DNA from: Paenibacillus rhizophilus
GTDB taxonomy: Bacteria; Bacillota; Bacilli; Paenibacillales; Paenibacillaceae
Length of the DNA: 37,673 bases
Direction: 5' to 3'
NCBI RefSeq assembly: GCF_003854965.1
Contig: NZ_RQPI01000025.1
Coordinates: 1 to 37,673 of the forward strand
Under the pieces are notes generated by a model that saw nothing but the letters and a program-made list of their open reading frames with translations, was not told the origin of the DNA and ran no database searches. Shown here piece by piece: positions 1 to 8,309 of this stretch. Numbering within the stretch: position 1 is the stretch's first letter; each line of letters starts with the position of its first letter. The translations under genes and the position numbers were made by a program.

Positions 1-107
1 ATTTCCCAATTAGTAAGACCCCTTGAAGACGACGAGGTAGATAGGTTGGAGGTGGAAGTGCAGCAATGCATGGAGCTGACCAATACTAATCGGTCGAGGG
101 CTTATCC
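1..107 (+). rRNA. rrl: 23S ribosomal RNA, 3' end (partial)
   Basis: The first ~107 bases are the conserved 3' end of 23S rRNA, including the ACTAATCGGTCGAGGGCTTA segment (about 85-104) that closes the molecule in Bacillota. The 5' part of the gene lies outside the window. The 3' boundary is set at CTTATCC, which should pair with the 5' end of the mature 23S; it could be off by a few bases. Confidence 0.93.
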
Positions 108-301
108 AAAAACACCCCAAAAAGTGACGAAGAGGCTTCGAAGAGTAATCCGATTACTTTTCGGGGACCCCGGAACTAAGGGGAGAACGCAAGTTTCGTT
201 TCGGTTCCAGTTTTCAGGGAGCAAGATCCCTGTAGCGCGTTTTCTGTGGTCGATGATTTTCCTGAAGAGATTCGGGAAGCGAAGCGATCGGAAAACATCC
301 G
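108..301 (+). other. 23S-5S internal transcribed spacer
   Basis: Spacer between 23S and 5S rRNA. I see no tRNA-like cloverleaf or CCA end. Just before 5S there is an inverted pair, GATGATTTTCC (252-262) and GGAAAACATC (about 290-299), which can fold into a precursor stem and may mark an RNA processing site. The function is inferred from position only. Confidence 0.7.
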
Positions 302-418
302 TTTGGTGGCGATGGCGGAGGGGTTCCACGCGTACCCATCCCGAACACGACCGTTAAGCCCTCCAGCGCCGATGGTACTTGGACCGAAGGGTCCTGGGAG
401 AGTAGGACGCCGCCAAGC
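302..418 (+). rRNA. rrf: 5S ribosomal RNA
   Basis: A complete 5S rRNA of about 117 nt. The 5' TTTGGTGGCG and 3' CGCCAAGC ends pair as helix I, and the universally conserved CCCATCCCGAACACG (336-350) and GAGAGTAGGACGCCGCC segments are present. It lies about 195 nt downstream of 23S rRNA and is followed directly by a terminator. Confidence 0.95.
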
Positions 419-426
419 ACATGAAT

Positions 427-454
427 CACTGCTGAATTTCAGCAGTGGTTTTTT
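427..454 (+). terminator. rRNA operon terminator 1
   Basis: A stem of CACTGCTGA (427-435) with TCAGCAGTG (439-447), a three-base loop, then GGTTTTTT. It sits 9 bases after 5S rRNA, as expected of the intrinsic terminator of the rRNA operon. Confidence 0.9.
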
Positions 455-501
455 GTATTCTTAACTGTAGCAGTCAGGTGAATTATGTATCTGTTCAGAA
501 G

Positions 502-548
502 AAGGTTGTTTCCATTTTATCTTTGATGATAAAGGAACAGCCTTTTTT
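502..548 (+). terminator. rRNA operon terminator 2 (tandem)
   Basis: A second, longer hairpin. AAGGTTGTTTCC pairs imperfectly with GGAACAGCCTT, the inner part closes with TTTATC/GATAAA around TTTGAT, and a T6 run follows (543-548). Tandem terminators after rRNA operons are common and would insulate the acetyltransferase gene from rRNA transcription. Confidence 0.8.
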
Positions 549-652
549 CATTGCTGAAAAAAATGTCCAATACCCTACGCTGTATATCCGATTTGACAAA
601 GGCCCCGGCGTCTGACAAACTCATGATAACCTATTTATATTGAGGTGAATGT

Positions 653-1825
653 ATGGAAATCCGTCAGCTTCGCTCTGATGAGTTTGACACAAGTCTGAAT
701 CTTTCCGAGTATGCTTTTCAATATAAGCTTTCGCCAAAAGACCGGGAGAAGGCAAAAGAGAGATTTAAGCCCGAGCGTGTTTGGGGCATTTTTGACGATA
801 ACGGTCTGGGCGCGAAATTTACGCTGTTGCCGTTTCAATCCTACATACAAGGACGACCTCTGCTTATGGGAGGTATCGCCGGAGTGGCGACATGGCCGGA
901 AAATCGCAGACAAGGTCTGGTGGCCAAGCTTTTGGCCCATGCGCTTATGAAGATGAACGAAGCCGGTCAGACGCTGTCCTGTCTGCACCCGTTCTATGTC
1001 CCTTTTTACCGCAAATTCGGGTGGGAAGTGTACTGTGAGTATAAGAAGTATACGATTCCTGCCGCTAAATTTCCGGCGAAGGTTCAAGTGGAAGGACGAG
1101 TCAAGCGTGATGAGGGAGATATTGATATTCTGGATGCCCTGTACCGGAAGTTTGCTTCCAACTATAACGGAACACTCGTAAGGGACAAGGACTGGTGGGA
1201 GAAATCCGTGCTGGACGATGACGGGCATATTGCCGTCTTTTATTCGCAAGAAGGAGAGCCGGAGGGCTATGCGCTTTATAAAATCCAGAACCGGGAACTG
1301 ATAATCGACGAATTCGTATATGCAAACGGGCGCGCCCGCAGCGGATTGTGGAACTATTTTGCCAATCATGATTCGATGATAACCCAAGCGCATCTAAAAA
1401 TGGTGCCTGCGGATGACAATCTACCGTTCCTGCTGCCCGATCCGCGGATCACGCAGGAAAATCATCCTTATTTTATGGCCCGTATTGTGAACGTTAAGGA
1501 ATTTGTCGAACAATTGTCATTTTGCGCCACCGGCCGCTCAGGAGAAATAACACTTTCCATCGCGGACAGCCTTGCGTCCTGGAACGATGGACTTTGGAAC
1601 CTCAGCGCAGATGGTTACGGAAAGCCTTCGATTCAGGCACTCCAGAGTGACCCCGGAGAGGAAACGGCCGCCTGCGGCATCGGAACGCTGACCGCTATGC
1701 TGCTCGGATATAAAAGACCGATGGAAATGTATCAAGCCGGGCTGCTTACGGGTAATATATTGGCAGTGACATGGTTGGAAGAACGGATTCCGCACGCTCA
1801 AACGGCATTGTTTGATTTTTTCTGA
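653..1825 (+). CDS. Eis-like GNAT family N-acetyltransferase
   Basis: A 390-residue protein with the layout of Eis-type acetyltransferases: an N-terminal GNAT domain (about 1-135), a second GNAT-like region, and a C-terminal SCP2-like domain (about 290-390). Visible features are the acetyl-CoA loop R85-R86-Q87-G88-L89-V90 and a PFYRKFGWE segment whose Tyr119 aligns with the general-acid tyrosine of Mycobacterium Eis. The chain ends in FDFF, and in Eis the C-terminal carboxylate of an aromatic residue takes part in catalysis. In the family the acceptor is an amine, such as an aminoglycoside or a lysine; the substrate here cannot be read from sequence. The start is ATG after GAGGTGA (642-648). 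The gene stands alone between the rRNA terminators and the ctsR promoter, and I see no terminator of its own. Confidence 0.85.
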   Translation: MEIRQLRSDEFDTSLNLSEYAFQYKLSPKDREKAKERFKPERVWGIFDDNGLGAKFTLLPFQSYIQGRPLLMGGIAGVATWPENRRQGLVAKLLAHALMKMNEAGQTLSCLHPFYVPFYRKFGWEVYCEYKKYTIPAAKFPAKVQVEGRVKRDEGDIDILDALYRKFASNYNGTLVRDKDWWEKSVLDDDGHIAVFYSQEGEPEGYALYKIQNRELIIDEFVYANGRARSGLWNYFANHDSMITQAHLKMVPADDNLPFLLPDPRITQENHPYFMARIVNVKEFVEQLSFCATGRSGEITLSIADSLASWNDGLWNLSADGYGKPSIQALQSDPGEETAACGIGTLTAMLLGYKRPMEMYQAGLLTGNILAVTWLEERIPHAQTALFDFF

Positions 1826-1833
1826 TCAAAGAC

Positions 1834-1892
1834 TTGGCTTTCCGTGAAAATATGCTATAATAAGGTATAAGTCAAAGAAAGTCAAAGTCAAC
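1834..1892 (+). promoter_or_regulatory. SigA-type promoter with CtsR operator
   Basis: TTGGCT (1834-1839), a 16-base spacer and a perfect TATAAT (1856-1861). Immediately downstream, over the expected start point, lies AGTCAAA-GAA-AGTCAAA (1870-1886). This matches the known CtsR heptad direct repeat (A/G)GTCAAA-NAN-(A/G)GTCAAA exactly. A further GTCAAC follows at 1887-1892. The arrangement implies autorepression of the ctsR operon and induction by heat or protein stress. Confidence 0.9.
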
Positions 1893-2127
1893 AGAGCATG
1901 CAGCAGGTGATTACTTAATCGTTCCCGTTTATTCTTTTTCAAGTATGCGGTGTACAGTTTGGGCCACACTAGTAAAGCTTGAACGGAATCTTAATCCAGG
2001 CTTGCCAGCCGGTTTTATACGGGATTCGGCTCTTTGCACTTTGGTTAAAGTTCCTTTAAAGGTTTATGCCAGAAATGGAACGGTGCCATCGGCTGCATCT
2101 GCAAGCTCGTAATCTGGAGGATGAGTG
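1868..2127 (+). other. Long 5' leader of the ctsR operon
   Basis: If transcription starts about 7 bases after the -10 box, the ctsR mRNA has a leader of roughly 260 nt, ending in GGAGG (2116-2120). I see a small hairpin, GGCT-TGCC-AGCC (about 1999-2010), but no convincing terminator, known riboswitch or open frame. A weak second promoter (TTGCAC 2034-2039, TAAAGG 2057-2062) could shorten the leader. Confidence 0.45.
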
Positions 2128-2589
2128 ATGCGCAATATCTCTGATATCATTGAACAATATCTGAAGAATATTTTGCATGAAAGTCCCGAAGGCACAGTAG
2201 AAATTCAACGCAACGATCTGGCAGACCACTTCTCCTGTGTACCCTCCCAGATCAATTATGTAATCAGCACCCGCTTTACACTTGAAAAGGGCTATGTGGT
2301 GGAGAGCAAACGCGGCGGTGGCGGATATATCCGCATTCAGCGTATTGAGCTTCCGCAGCACTCTGCGCTGCATACGCACCTTAACCAAACTATCGGCTCG
2401 GGCATCGATCAGAGCACGGCTGAGGGACTCATTTATCAGCTTGAAGAAGCCGGCTTTTTGACCAGACGCGAAGCCTGCCTTATGCGCGCCGCGATTTCGC
2501 GTGAATGCCTTGCGGTCAAGCTTCCCCATCGGGACGAGATTCGTTCCAAGATGATGAAGGCGATGCTGATCTCATTGCTTAGCAAATAA
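2128..2589 (+). CDS. ctsR: Transcriptional repressor CtsR
   Basis: A 153-residue repressor of class III heat-shock genes (clp genes), with a winged helix-turn-helix N-terminal domain and a helical C-terminal dimerisation domain. The hallmark glycine-rich wing, RGGGGYIRI (Arg62, Gly63-Gly66), is intact; in Bacillus this loop acts as the heat sensor and is the region dealt with by McsB. The start was chosen as ATG 2128, giving MRNISDIIEQYL, 7 bases after GGAGG. GTG 2125 is only 4 bases from it, and ATG 2121 is out of frame. It is the first gene of the operon and its binding site overlaps the operon's own start point. mcsA follows after 28 bases. Confidence 0.97.
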   Translation: MRNISDIIEQYLKNILHESPEGTVEIQRNDLADHFSCVPSQINYVISTRFTLEKGYVVESKRGGGGYIRIQRIELPQHSALHTHLNQTIGSGIDQSTAEGLIYQLEEAGFLTRREACLMRAAISRECLAVKLPHRDEIRSKMMKAMLISLLSK

Positions 2590-2617
2590 ATCGGTGTGAG
2601 AAAGAGGGTTTCGTAAA

Positions 2618-3142
2618 ATGGTTTGCCAAGAGTGCGGTGTAAGACCGGCTACGCTTCATTTCACTAAGATTGTGAACGGAGAGAAGACGGAATTTCATAT
2701 TTGCGAGAGCTGTGCAAGGGAAAAAGGAGAATTGATTCCTGGTACGTCCGGCGGTTTCTCCATTCACAGCCTGCTTTCCGGCTTACTGGATCTGGAGGCG
2801 GCTGGCAAAGGGAAATCCGATGCCGCTTCGACGGTTCAAGATGTTCGCTGCGAGGAATGCGGCATGACCTACGGGCAGTTCAGCAAGCTCGGGCGCTTCG
2901 GATGCAGTTCCTGTTACAAATATTTTGACAAGGGCCTCGACCCGCTCTTCAAAAGAGTGCACGGCAGCACGAGCCATGTCGGCAAGATTCCTAAACGCGC
3001 CGGCACGCGAATTCAGTTTAGGCGGCAAATCGATGAACTGAAGGAGCAGCTGCAGCAAGCCATCGTGCAGGAGGAGTTCGAAAGAGCAGCCGAGATCAGG
3101 GATCAGATCCGCAAACTTGAAAAAGAAATTGCACAAGAGTAA
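2618..3142 (+). CDS. mcsA: McsA, zinc-binding activator of arginine kinase McsB
   Basis: A 174-residue protein with two four-cysteine zinc clusters, C3/C6/C29/C32 and C78/C81/C96/C99, followed by a C-terminal UVR domain (about 133-174, a helical pair with EFERAAEIRDQI). In Bacillus McsA binds McsB and stimulates its kinase activity, and its UVR motif resembles the one in ClpC. All eight cysteines are present, so it should be functional. It sits between ctsR and mcsB with short gaps, as part of one transcript. Confidence 0.96.
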   Translation: MVCQECGVRPATLHFTKIVNGEKTEFHICESCAREKGELIPGTSGGFSIHSLLSGLLDLEAAGKGKSDAASTVQDVRCEECGMTYGQFSKLGRFGCSSCYKYFDKGLDPLFKRVHGSTSHVGKIPKRAGTRIQFRRQIDELKEQLQQAIVQEEFERAAEIRDQIRKLEKEIAQE

Positions 3143-3171
3143 AGTCTTAAGATATATAGGGGGAATGCCCG

Positions 3172-4236
3172 ATGCCAAATCTCTGGTTTACCGAACAAGC
3201 GCTCAGCGAATGGATGCGCAGCGGCGGCAGCCACTCCGAGATTGTAATCAGCAGCCGTGTGCGCATCGCCCGCAATATACAGCATCACCCTTTTCCTCTT
3301 CTGGCAACGAAGAGTCAGGCCGAGGAAGTCTTGGATGTTCTGGCTCCGGTAATTGACCAGGACCAGGAAACGGGATACGGCTCGTTTCAGCTGTTTAAGC
3401 TTGACGAGCTGGAGGAGCTGGATAAGAAGGTGTTGGTTGAAAAACATCTGATTAGTCCCAACCTTGCCAATGATTCCCGCGGGGGAGCGGTGCTGCTGAA
3501 TGAAGACGAGTCGGTCAGCATCATGATAAATGAAGAAGACCATCTTCGTATTCAATGTTTGTTTCCCGGATTTCAGGTTCGCGAGGCCTGGGAACGGGCT
3601 ACCGCCATCGATGATATTTTCGAAGCGTCGATCGATTACGCTTTTGATGACAGAAGAGGCTATTTGACAAGCTGCCCGACCAATGTCGGCACAGGTCTTC
3701 GCGCTTCGGTTATGATGCATCTTCCGGCGCTTGTCATGACCAAGCAGATCAACCGTATTCTCTCGGCCGTCAATCAGGTGGGGCTTACGGTGAGAGGCAT
3801 TTACGGGGAAGGCAGCGAAGCCGCCGGGAATATTTTTCAGATTTCCAACCAGATTACACTGGGGCAGACCGAAGCGGAAATTATCGACAACTTGCACAGT
3901 GTGGCTATCCAGATTATCGAGCATGAACGCAATGCGCGCCAGCGGCTGCTGACGGATTCCGCGTTGCGGATCACTGACCGCATCATGCGGTCATACGGCA
4001 TTTTGTCTTATGCGGCCGTAATGGATCTAAAAGAAGCTTCCCAGCGTCTGTCGGATGTACGGCTCGGCTTGGATCTGGGAATTCTGAAAGCTCCATCCAT
4101 CTCGGTGCTCAATGAGCTGAACGTCAAGACGCAGCCTGGATTTCTGCAGAACATCTTTGGCGATAAGCTGAGCTCAACCGAATGTGATATGTACCGGGCG
4201 AAGCTGCTCCGGGAAACGTTGGGGACCACACATTAA
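3172..4236 (+). CDS. mcsB: Protein-arginine kinase McsB
   Basis: A 354-residue phosphagen-kinase-like enzyme that phosphorylates arginine residues on proteins, marking them for ClpC-ClpP degradation and inactivating CtsR. The phosphate-binding SSRVRIARNI segment (27-36), the NEEDHLRI loop and the active-site segment SCPTNVGTGLRAS with Cys168 are all present. The C-terminal half corresponds to the phosphoarginine-binding and dimer region. ATG 3172 is preceded by AGGGGGA; the ATG at 3165 is out of frame. The length is typical. It lies 29 bases after mcsA and 35 before clpC. Confidence 0.97.
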   Translation: MPNLWFTEQALSEWMRSGGSHSEIVISSRVRIARNIQHHPFPLLATKSQAEEVLDVLAPVIDQDQETGYGSFQLFKLDELEELDKKVLVEKHLISPNLANDSRGGAVLLNEDESVSIMINEEDHLRIQCLFPGFQVREAWERATAIDDIFEASIDYAFDDRRGYLTSCPTNVGTGLRASVMMHLPALVMTKQINRILSAVNQVGLTVRGIYGEGSEAAGNIFQISNQITLGQTEAEIIDNLHSVAIQIIEHERNARQRLLTDSALRITDRIMRSYGILSYAAVMDLKEASQRLSDVRLGLDLGILKAPSISVLNELNVKTQPGFLQNIFGDKLSSTECDMYRAKLLRETLGTTH

Positions 4237-4271
4237 TTATAAATATTTATTATTTATGGAGGTGCAGACTT

Positions 4272-6725
4272 ATGATGTTTGGCAGATTTACGGAACGCGC
4301 GCAAAAAGTGCTTGCGCTGGCACAGGAAGAAGCCGTTCGGCTGGGACACAATAATATCGGCACAGAACATATTTTGCTGGGACTTATCCGCGAGGGCGAC
4401 GGCATCGCCGCCAAAGCATTGATCGCTCTTGGCCTCGGCCTGGAAAAAATTCAGGATGAGGTTGAAACGCTGATCGGCAGAGGACAAGAGCAGCCGACAA
4501 ACATCGCGTACACTCCACGCGCCAAAAAGGTTATCGAGCTGTCGATGGATGAAGCCCGCAAGCTGGGTCACACTTACGTTGGCACGGAGCACATCCTGCT
4601 CGGGCTCATTCGCGAGGGAGAAGGCGTAGCGGCACGCGTCCTGAACAACCTTGGAATCAGCCTGAATAAGGCTCGCCAGCAAGTTCTGCAGCTGCTCGGC
4701 AGCAGCGAGTCCGCTTCGAGCCACAGCGGCGGACCGTCCAATGTCAGCACACCGACGCTAGACGGATTGGCCCGCGACCTGACGGCTTATGCCAAAGACG
4801 GTCATCTGGACCCGGTTATCGGGCGCAGCAAAGAGATCGAACGCGTCATTCAGGTGCTGAGCCGCCGGACGAAGAATAATCCGGTGCTGATCGGCGAGCC
4901 AGGGGTAGGTAAAACGGCGATCGCCGAAGGCCTGGCGCAAAAGATTATCAATAACGAGATTCCCGAAACACTTCGCGACAAGCGTGTAATGACGCTGGAT
5001 ATGGGCTCTGTCGTAGCCGGCACCAAATACCGCGGCGAGTTCGAGGATCGTCTCAAAAAGATCATGGATGAGATTCGTCAAGCGGGCAACATTGTGCTCT
5101 TCATCGATGAATTGCATACGCTGATCGGCGCAGGCGGCGCAGAGGGAGCCATTGACGCTTCCAACATTCTCAAGCCCGCGCTGGCCCGCGGCGAGCTGCA
5201 ATGCATCGGCGCGACGACCCTGGACGAGTACCGCAAGTATATCGAGAAAGACGCGGCTCTGGAACGCCGTTTCCAACCGATTACGGTAGATCAGCCTACT
5301 CCGGATGAGGCGGTTCAAATTCTTTACGGTTTGCGTGACCGGTACGAAGCCCATCATCGCGTAAAAATTACGGATGAGGCGATTGTGCAGGCAGTGAAAC
5401 TGTCCGACCGCTATATCACCGACCGGTTCCTGCCGGACAAGGCAATCGACCTTATTGATGAAGCGGGCTCCAAAGTTAGGCTGAACTCTTACACGATTCC
5501 GCCGAATCTGAAAGAACTGGAAGCGCGGCTGGACGATATCCGCAAGGAGAAGGACGCCGCCGTTCAAAGCCAGGAATTCGAGAAAGCGGCTGCCCTTCGC
5601 GATACGGAGCAAAAGATTCGCGAAGAGCTCGACACAACGAAGAATCAATGGAAAGAGAAACAGGGCCGTACCGATTCCGAGGTTACGCCTGAGGATATCG
5701 CCCAAGTGGTGGCAAGCTGGACCGGCATTCCGGTCAGCAAGCTGAAAGAGGAAGAAACGGAACGCCTGCTTAATATGGAAGCTCTGCTGCATGATCGGGT
5801 AATCGGCCAAGATGAAGCCGTAAAAGCGGTCAGCCGGGCCATCCGCCGGGCACGCGCAGGTCTGAAAGATCCGAAGCGTCCGATGGGCTCCTTCATTTTC
5901 CTCGGCCCTACCGGGGTTGGTAAGACGGAGCTGGCTCGCGCGCTCGCCGAGGCGATGTTCGGCGACGAGAACGCCGTTATCCGTATCGACATGTCGGAGT
6001 ATATGGAGAAACACTCCACTTCCCGCCTTGTAGGGGCGCCTCCGGGATATGTCGGCTATGAGGAAGGCGGACAGCTTACCGAGAAGGTACGCCGCAAGCC
6101 GTACTCGGTGGTCCTGCTCGATGAAATCGAGAAAGCCCACCCTGAAGTATTCAACATTCTGCTGCAGGTGCTGGAAGACGGCCGTCTGACCGATTCCAAA
6201 GGACGCGTGGTCGATTTCCGCAACACGCTGATTATTCTGACCTCGAACGTTGGCGCGCAAGCGATCAAACGGAATTCCACGCTCGGCTTTACCGCCGTGC
6301 AGGATGCCGGGGCTGAATACTCCAGCATGAAAGGCAAGGTCATGGACGAACTGAAGAAGAGCTTCCGTCCGGAGTTCCTGAACCGGATCGACGAGATCAT
6401 CGTCTTCCACTCTCTGGAAGAGAAGCATATCGCACAGATCGTTACACTGATGTCCGAGGAGTTGCGCAAACGGCTGCGTGAATATGACGTCGACTTCGAG
6501 CTTACGGACAACGCCAAAGCTTTCCTGGCCAAAGAAGGCTTTGATCCAGCCTTCGGCGCACGTCCGCTGCGCCGCGCGATCCAGAAGCATATCGAGGACC
6601 GGCTGTCCGAGGAGATGCTGAGAGGCAATATCGCCAAGGGCGATTTGCTGAAGATCGATGAAGAGAACGGTGAACTTAACGTGAGCAAGAAAGAGCCGGT
6701 ATCGCTGGAGAAGGACGGAGAATAA
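4272..6725 (+). CDS. clpC: ATP-dependent Clp protease ATP-binding subunit ClpC
   Basis: An 817-residue AAA+ unfoldase that feeds substrates, including phosphoarginine-tagged proteins, to ClpP. Domains in order: two N-terminal Clp repeats (about 1-150, each with GTEHILLGLIREG), first AAA module with Walker A GEPGVGKT (208-215), a UVR/coiled-coil middle domain (about 416-452) where adaptors such as MecA and McsB act, and a second AAA module with GPTGVGKT (545-552). The start is the first of two ATG codons (MMFGRF, as in Bacillus), after GGAGGTG. It is the last gene of the CtsR operon, followed by a terminator. Confidence 0.98.
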   Translation: MMFGRFTERAQKVLALAQEEAVRLGHNNIGTEHILLGLIREGDGIAAKALIALGLGLEKIQDEVETLIGRGQEQPTNIAYTPRAKKVIELSMDEARKLGHTYVGTEHILLGLIREGEGVAARVLNNLGISLNKARQQVLQLLGSSESASSHSGGPSNVSTPTLDGLARDLTAYAKDGHLDPVIGRSKEIERVIQVLSRRTKNNPVLIGEPGVGKTAIAEGLAQKIINNEIPETLRDKRVMTLDMGSVVAGTKYRGEFEDRLKKIMDEIRQAGNIVLFIDELHTLIGAGGAEGAIDASNILKPALARGELQCIGATTLDEYRKYIEKDAALERRFQPITVDQPTPDEAVQILYGLRDRYEAHHRVKITDEAIVQAVKLSDRYITDRFLPDKAIDLIDEAGSKVRLNSYTIPPNLKELEARLDDIRKEKDAAVQSQEFEKAAALRDTEQKIREELDTTKNQWKEKQGRTDSEVTPEDIAQVVASWTGIPVSKLKEEETERLLNMEALLHDRVIGQDEAVKAVSRAIRRARAGLKDPKRPMGSFIFLGPTGVGKTELARALAEAMFGDENAVIRIDMSEYMEKHSTSRLVGAPPGYVGYEEGGQLTEKVRRKPYSVVLLDEIEKAHPEVFNILLQVLEDGRLTDSKGRVVDFRNTLIILTSNVGAQAIKRNSTLGFTAVQDAGAEYSSMKGKVMDELKKSFRPEFLNRIDEIIVFHSLEEKHIAQIVTLMSEELRKRLREYDVDFELTDNAKAFLAKEGFDPAFGARPLRRAIQKHIEDRLSEEMLRGNIAKGDLLKIDEENGELNVSKKEPVSLEKDGE

Positions 6726-6763
6726 GATTACGGCCTGAAGTGAAATATAGGCAACCATAGTAA

Positions 6764-6802
6764 GGAGAGTCTCTTCCGATTAAGGAAGGGGCTCTTCTTT
6801 TT
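6764..6802 (+). terminator. Terminator after clpC
   Basis: A 14-pair stem with G-U pairs between GGAGAGTCTCTTCC (6764-6777) and GGAAGGGGCTCTTC (6784-6797), a six-base loop and a T run. It closes the ctsR-clpC operon. I do not see a convincing promoter for radA, so some readthrough is possible. Confidence 0.8.
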
Positions 6803-6930
6803 AATTGGAAACCTTCCATTTCCCAATTGCTCTTTCGTTCACAGCCCTTAAATGGTAAACTTTGATTGACAGGAAAATATCCGCGATTTGAAGAAATGGC
6901 GGCATGGTTAATCTGTCCGAAGGAGAGTTT

Positions 6931-8298
6931 ATGGCTAAGACTAAAACGAAATTCCACTGCACCGAGTGCGGATACGAGTCACCGAAGTGGCTCGGAAAAT
7001 GCCCGGGCTGCCAAGCTTGGAACAGCATGGTAGAAGAAACGGAAAGCGTAGTCAAAACACAGGGGATGAATACTCCCGTTTTTCATAGTAAAGAAAAGCC
7101 CCAGTCCATCATAAATATAGAAAGTGATCAGGAACCCCGCATCTTAACCGGCATCGGCGAACTTAACCGGGTGCTGGGCGGGGGGATTGTTCCAGGCTCG
7201 CTGGTGCTCGTCGGCGGTGATCCCGGCATTGGTAAATCGACGCTGCTGCTGCAGACCTCCCATGCGCTGACTACGCAGGGACTGCGAGTGCTGTATATCT
7301 CTGGAGAAGAATCGGTACGCCAGACCAGGCTGCGGGCGGACCGGCTCGGGGCGTTGTCATCCGAACTGTATGTGCTGTGCGAGACGAATATGGAAGCGAT
7401 CGAGGAAGCGATTGAGGCCATTCAGCCTCAGTTCCTGGTTATCGACTCCATTCAGACGGTGTTTCTGCCTGAAGTGACAAGTGCGCCGGGAAGCGTGTCG
7501 CAGGTTCGTGAATGTACGACAAGATTCATGCGGATCGCCAAAATTCGCGGCATCGCCACCGTGCTGGTCGGCCATGTGACCAAGGAAGGAGCGATTGCCG
7601 GCCCCCGGATGCTTGAGCATATGGTCGACTGCGTGCTGTATTTCGAGGGCGAGCGCCATCACACGTACCGGCTGCTGCGGGCGGTCAAGAACCGTTTCGG
7701 TTCGACTAATGAAATCGGCATTTTCGAAATGGGCGAAATCGGCTTGTCCGAGGTTGAAAATCCGTCCGAACTATTCTTGTCCGAGCGGCCCCTCGGTGTA
7801 GCGGGCTCCACGGTCGTAGCCAGTATGGAAGGCACGCGGCCGGTACTGGTCGAGCTGCAGGCGCTCGTTGCCGCCACACATTTTCCTTCCCCGCGGCGGA
7901 TGTCCACCGGACTTGATAACCAAAGGATGGCGCTCATTATCGCCGTGCTGGAGAAGCGGATGGGCATGTTCCTGCAGAATCAGGATGCCTATCTGAATGT
8001 CGCGGGCGGGGTGAAGCTGGATGAGCCTGCCATTGACTTGGCAGTTGCGGTCAGCATTGCTTCCAGTTTTCGTGACATCCCGACGAAGGCGTACGATGTG
8101 TTCTTCGGAGAGGTCGGGCTAACGGGTGAAGTAAGAGGCGTCTCCCGAGCGGAAACGCGCGTCAAGGAAGCGGCCAAACTGGGGTTCCGGCGGGTCATTA
8201 TGCCCGAGAAGAGCCTGAAGGGCTGGAAGCATCCGCTGGATATACAGATTATCGGAGTGAATACTGTAGCAGACGCATTAGCGGTCGCGTTAGATTAG
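6931..8298 (+). CDS. radA: DNA repair protein RadA (Sms)
   Basis: A 455-residue RecA-like ATPase and DnaB-type branch-migration helicase acting in recombinational repair. It has an N-terminal zinc finger (C10/C13/C24/C27), Walker A GGDPGIGKST (95-104), the RadA-specific KNRFG motif (253-257) and a C-terminal Lon-protease-like domain (about 290-455). ATG 6931 was chosen because it gives MAKTK, as in Bacillus RadA, and follows AAGGAGAG (6920-6927); an upstream in-frame ATG at 6904 would add nine residues and has a poorer RBS. disA follows after 11 bases, so the two are co-transcribed. Confidence 0.97.
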   Translation: MAKTKTKFHCTECGYESPKWLGKCPGCQAWNSMVEETESVVKTQGMNTPVFHSKEKPQSIINIESDQEPRILTGIGELNRVLGGGIVPGSLVLVGGDPGIGKSTLLLQTSHALTTQGLRVLYISGEESVRQTRLRADRLGALSSELYVLCETNMEAIEEAIEAIQPQFLVIDSIQTVFLPEVTSAPGSVSQVRECTTRFMRIAKIRGIATVLVGHVTKEGAIAGPRMLEHMVDCVLYFEGERHHTYRLLRAVKNRFGSTNEIGIFEMGEIGLSEVENPSELFLSERPLGVAGSTVVASMEGTRPVLVELQALVAATHFPSPRRMSTGLDNQRMALIIAVLEKRMGMFLQNQDAYLNVAGGVKLDEPAIDLAVAVSIASSFRDIPTKAYDVFFGEVGLTGEVRGVSRAETRVKEAAKLGFRRVIMPEKSLKGWKHPLDIQIIGVNTVADALAVALD

Positions 8299-8309
8299 GG
8301 GGCAGAAAA

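Noticed and set aside
108..301. A possible tRNA gene in the 23S-5S spacer.
   Set aside because: No cloverleaf, TTC arm or CCA end could be found.
2034..2062. A second promoter close to ctsR (TTGCAC-N17-TAAAGG).
   Set aside because: The -10 box is poor; the operator-linked promoter at 1834-1861 is far better. Kept only as a remark.
4758..6758. A 666-codon open frame on the - strand opposite clpC; similar long antisense frames opposite fusA, tuf, rpoB and rpoC (for example 30423-32405).
   Set aside because: The frames follow from the codon bias of the highly conserved + strand genes. They have no RBS or promoter and their translations look like no protein I know.
6904..6930. N-terminal extension of radA from ATG 6904.
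   Set aside because: The AAGGAGAG RBS lies inside this stretch, and ATG 6931 gives the family's normal MAKTK start.
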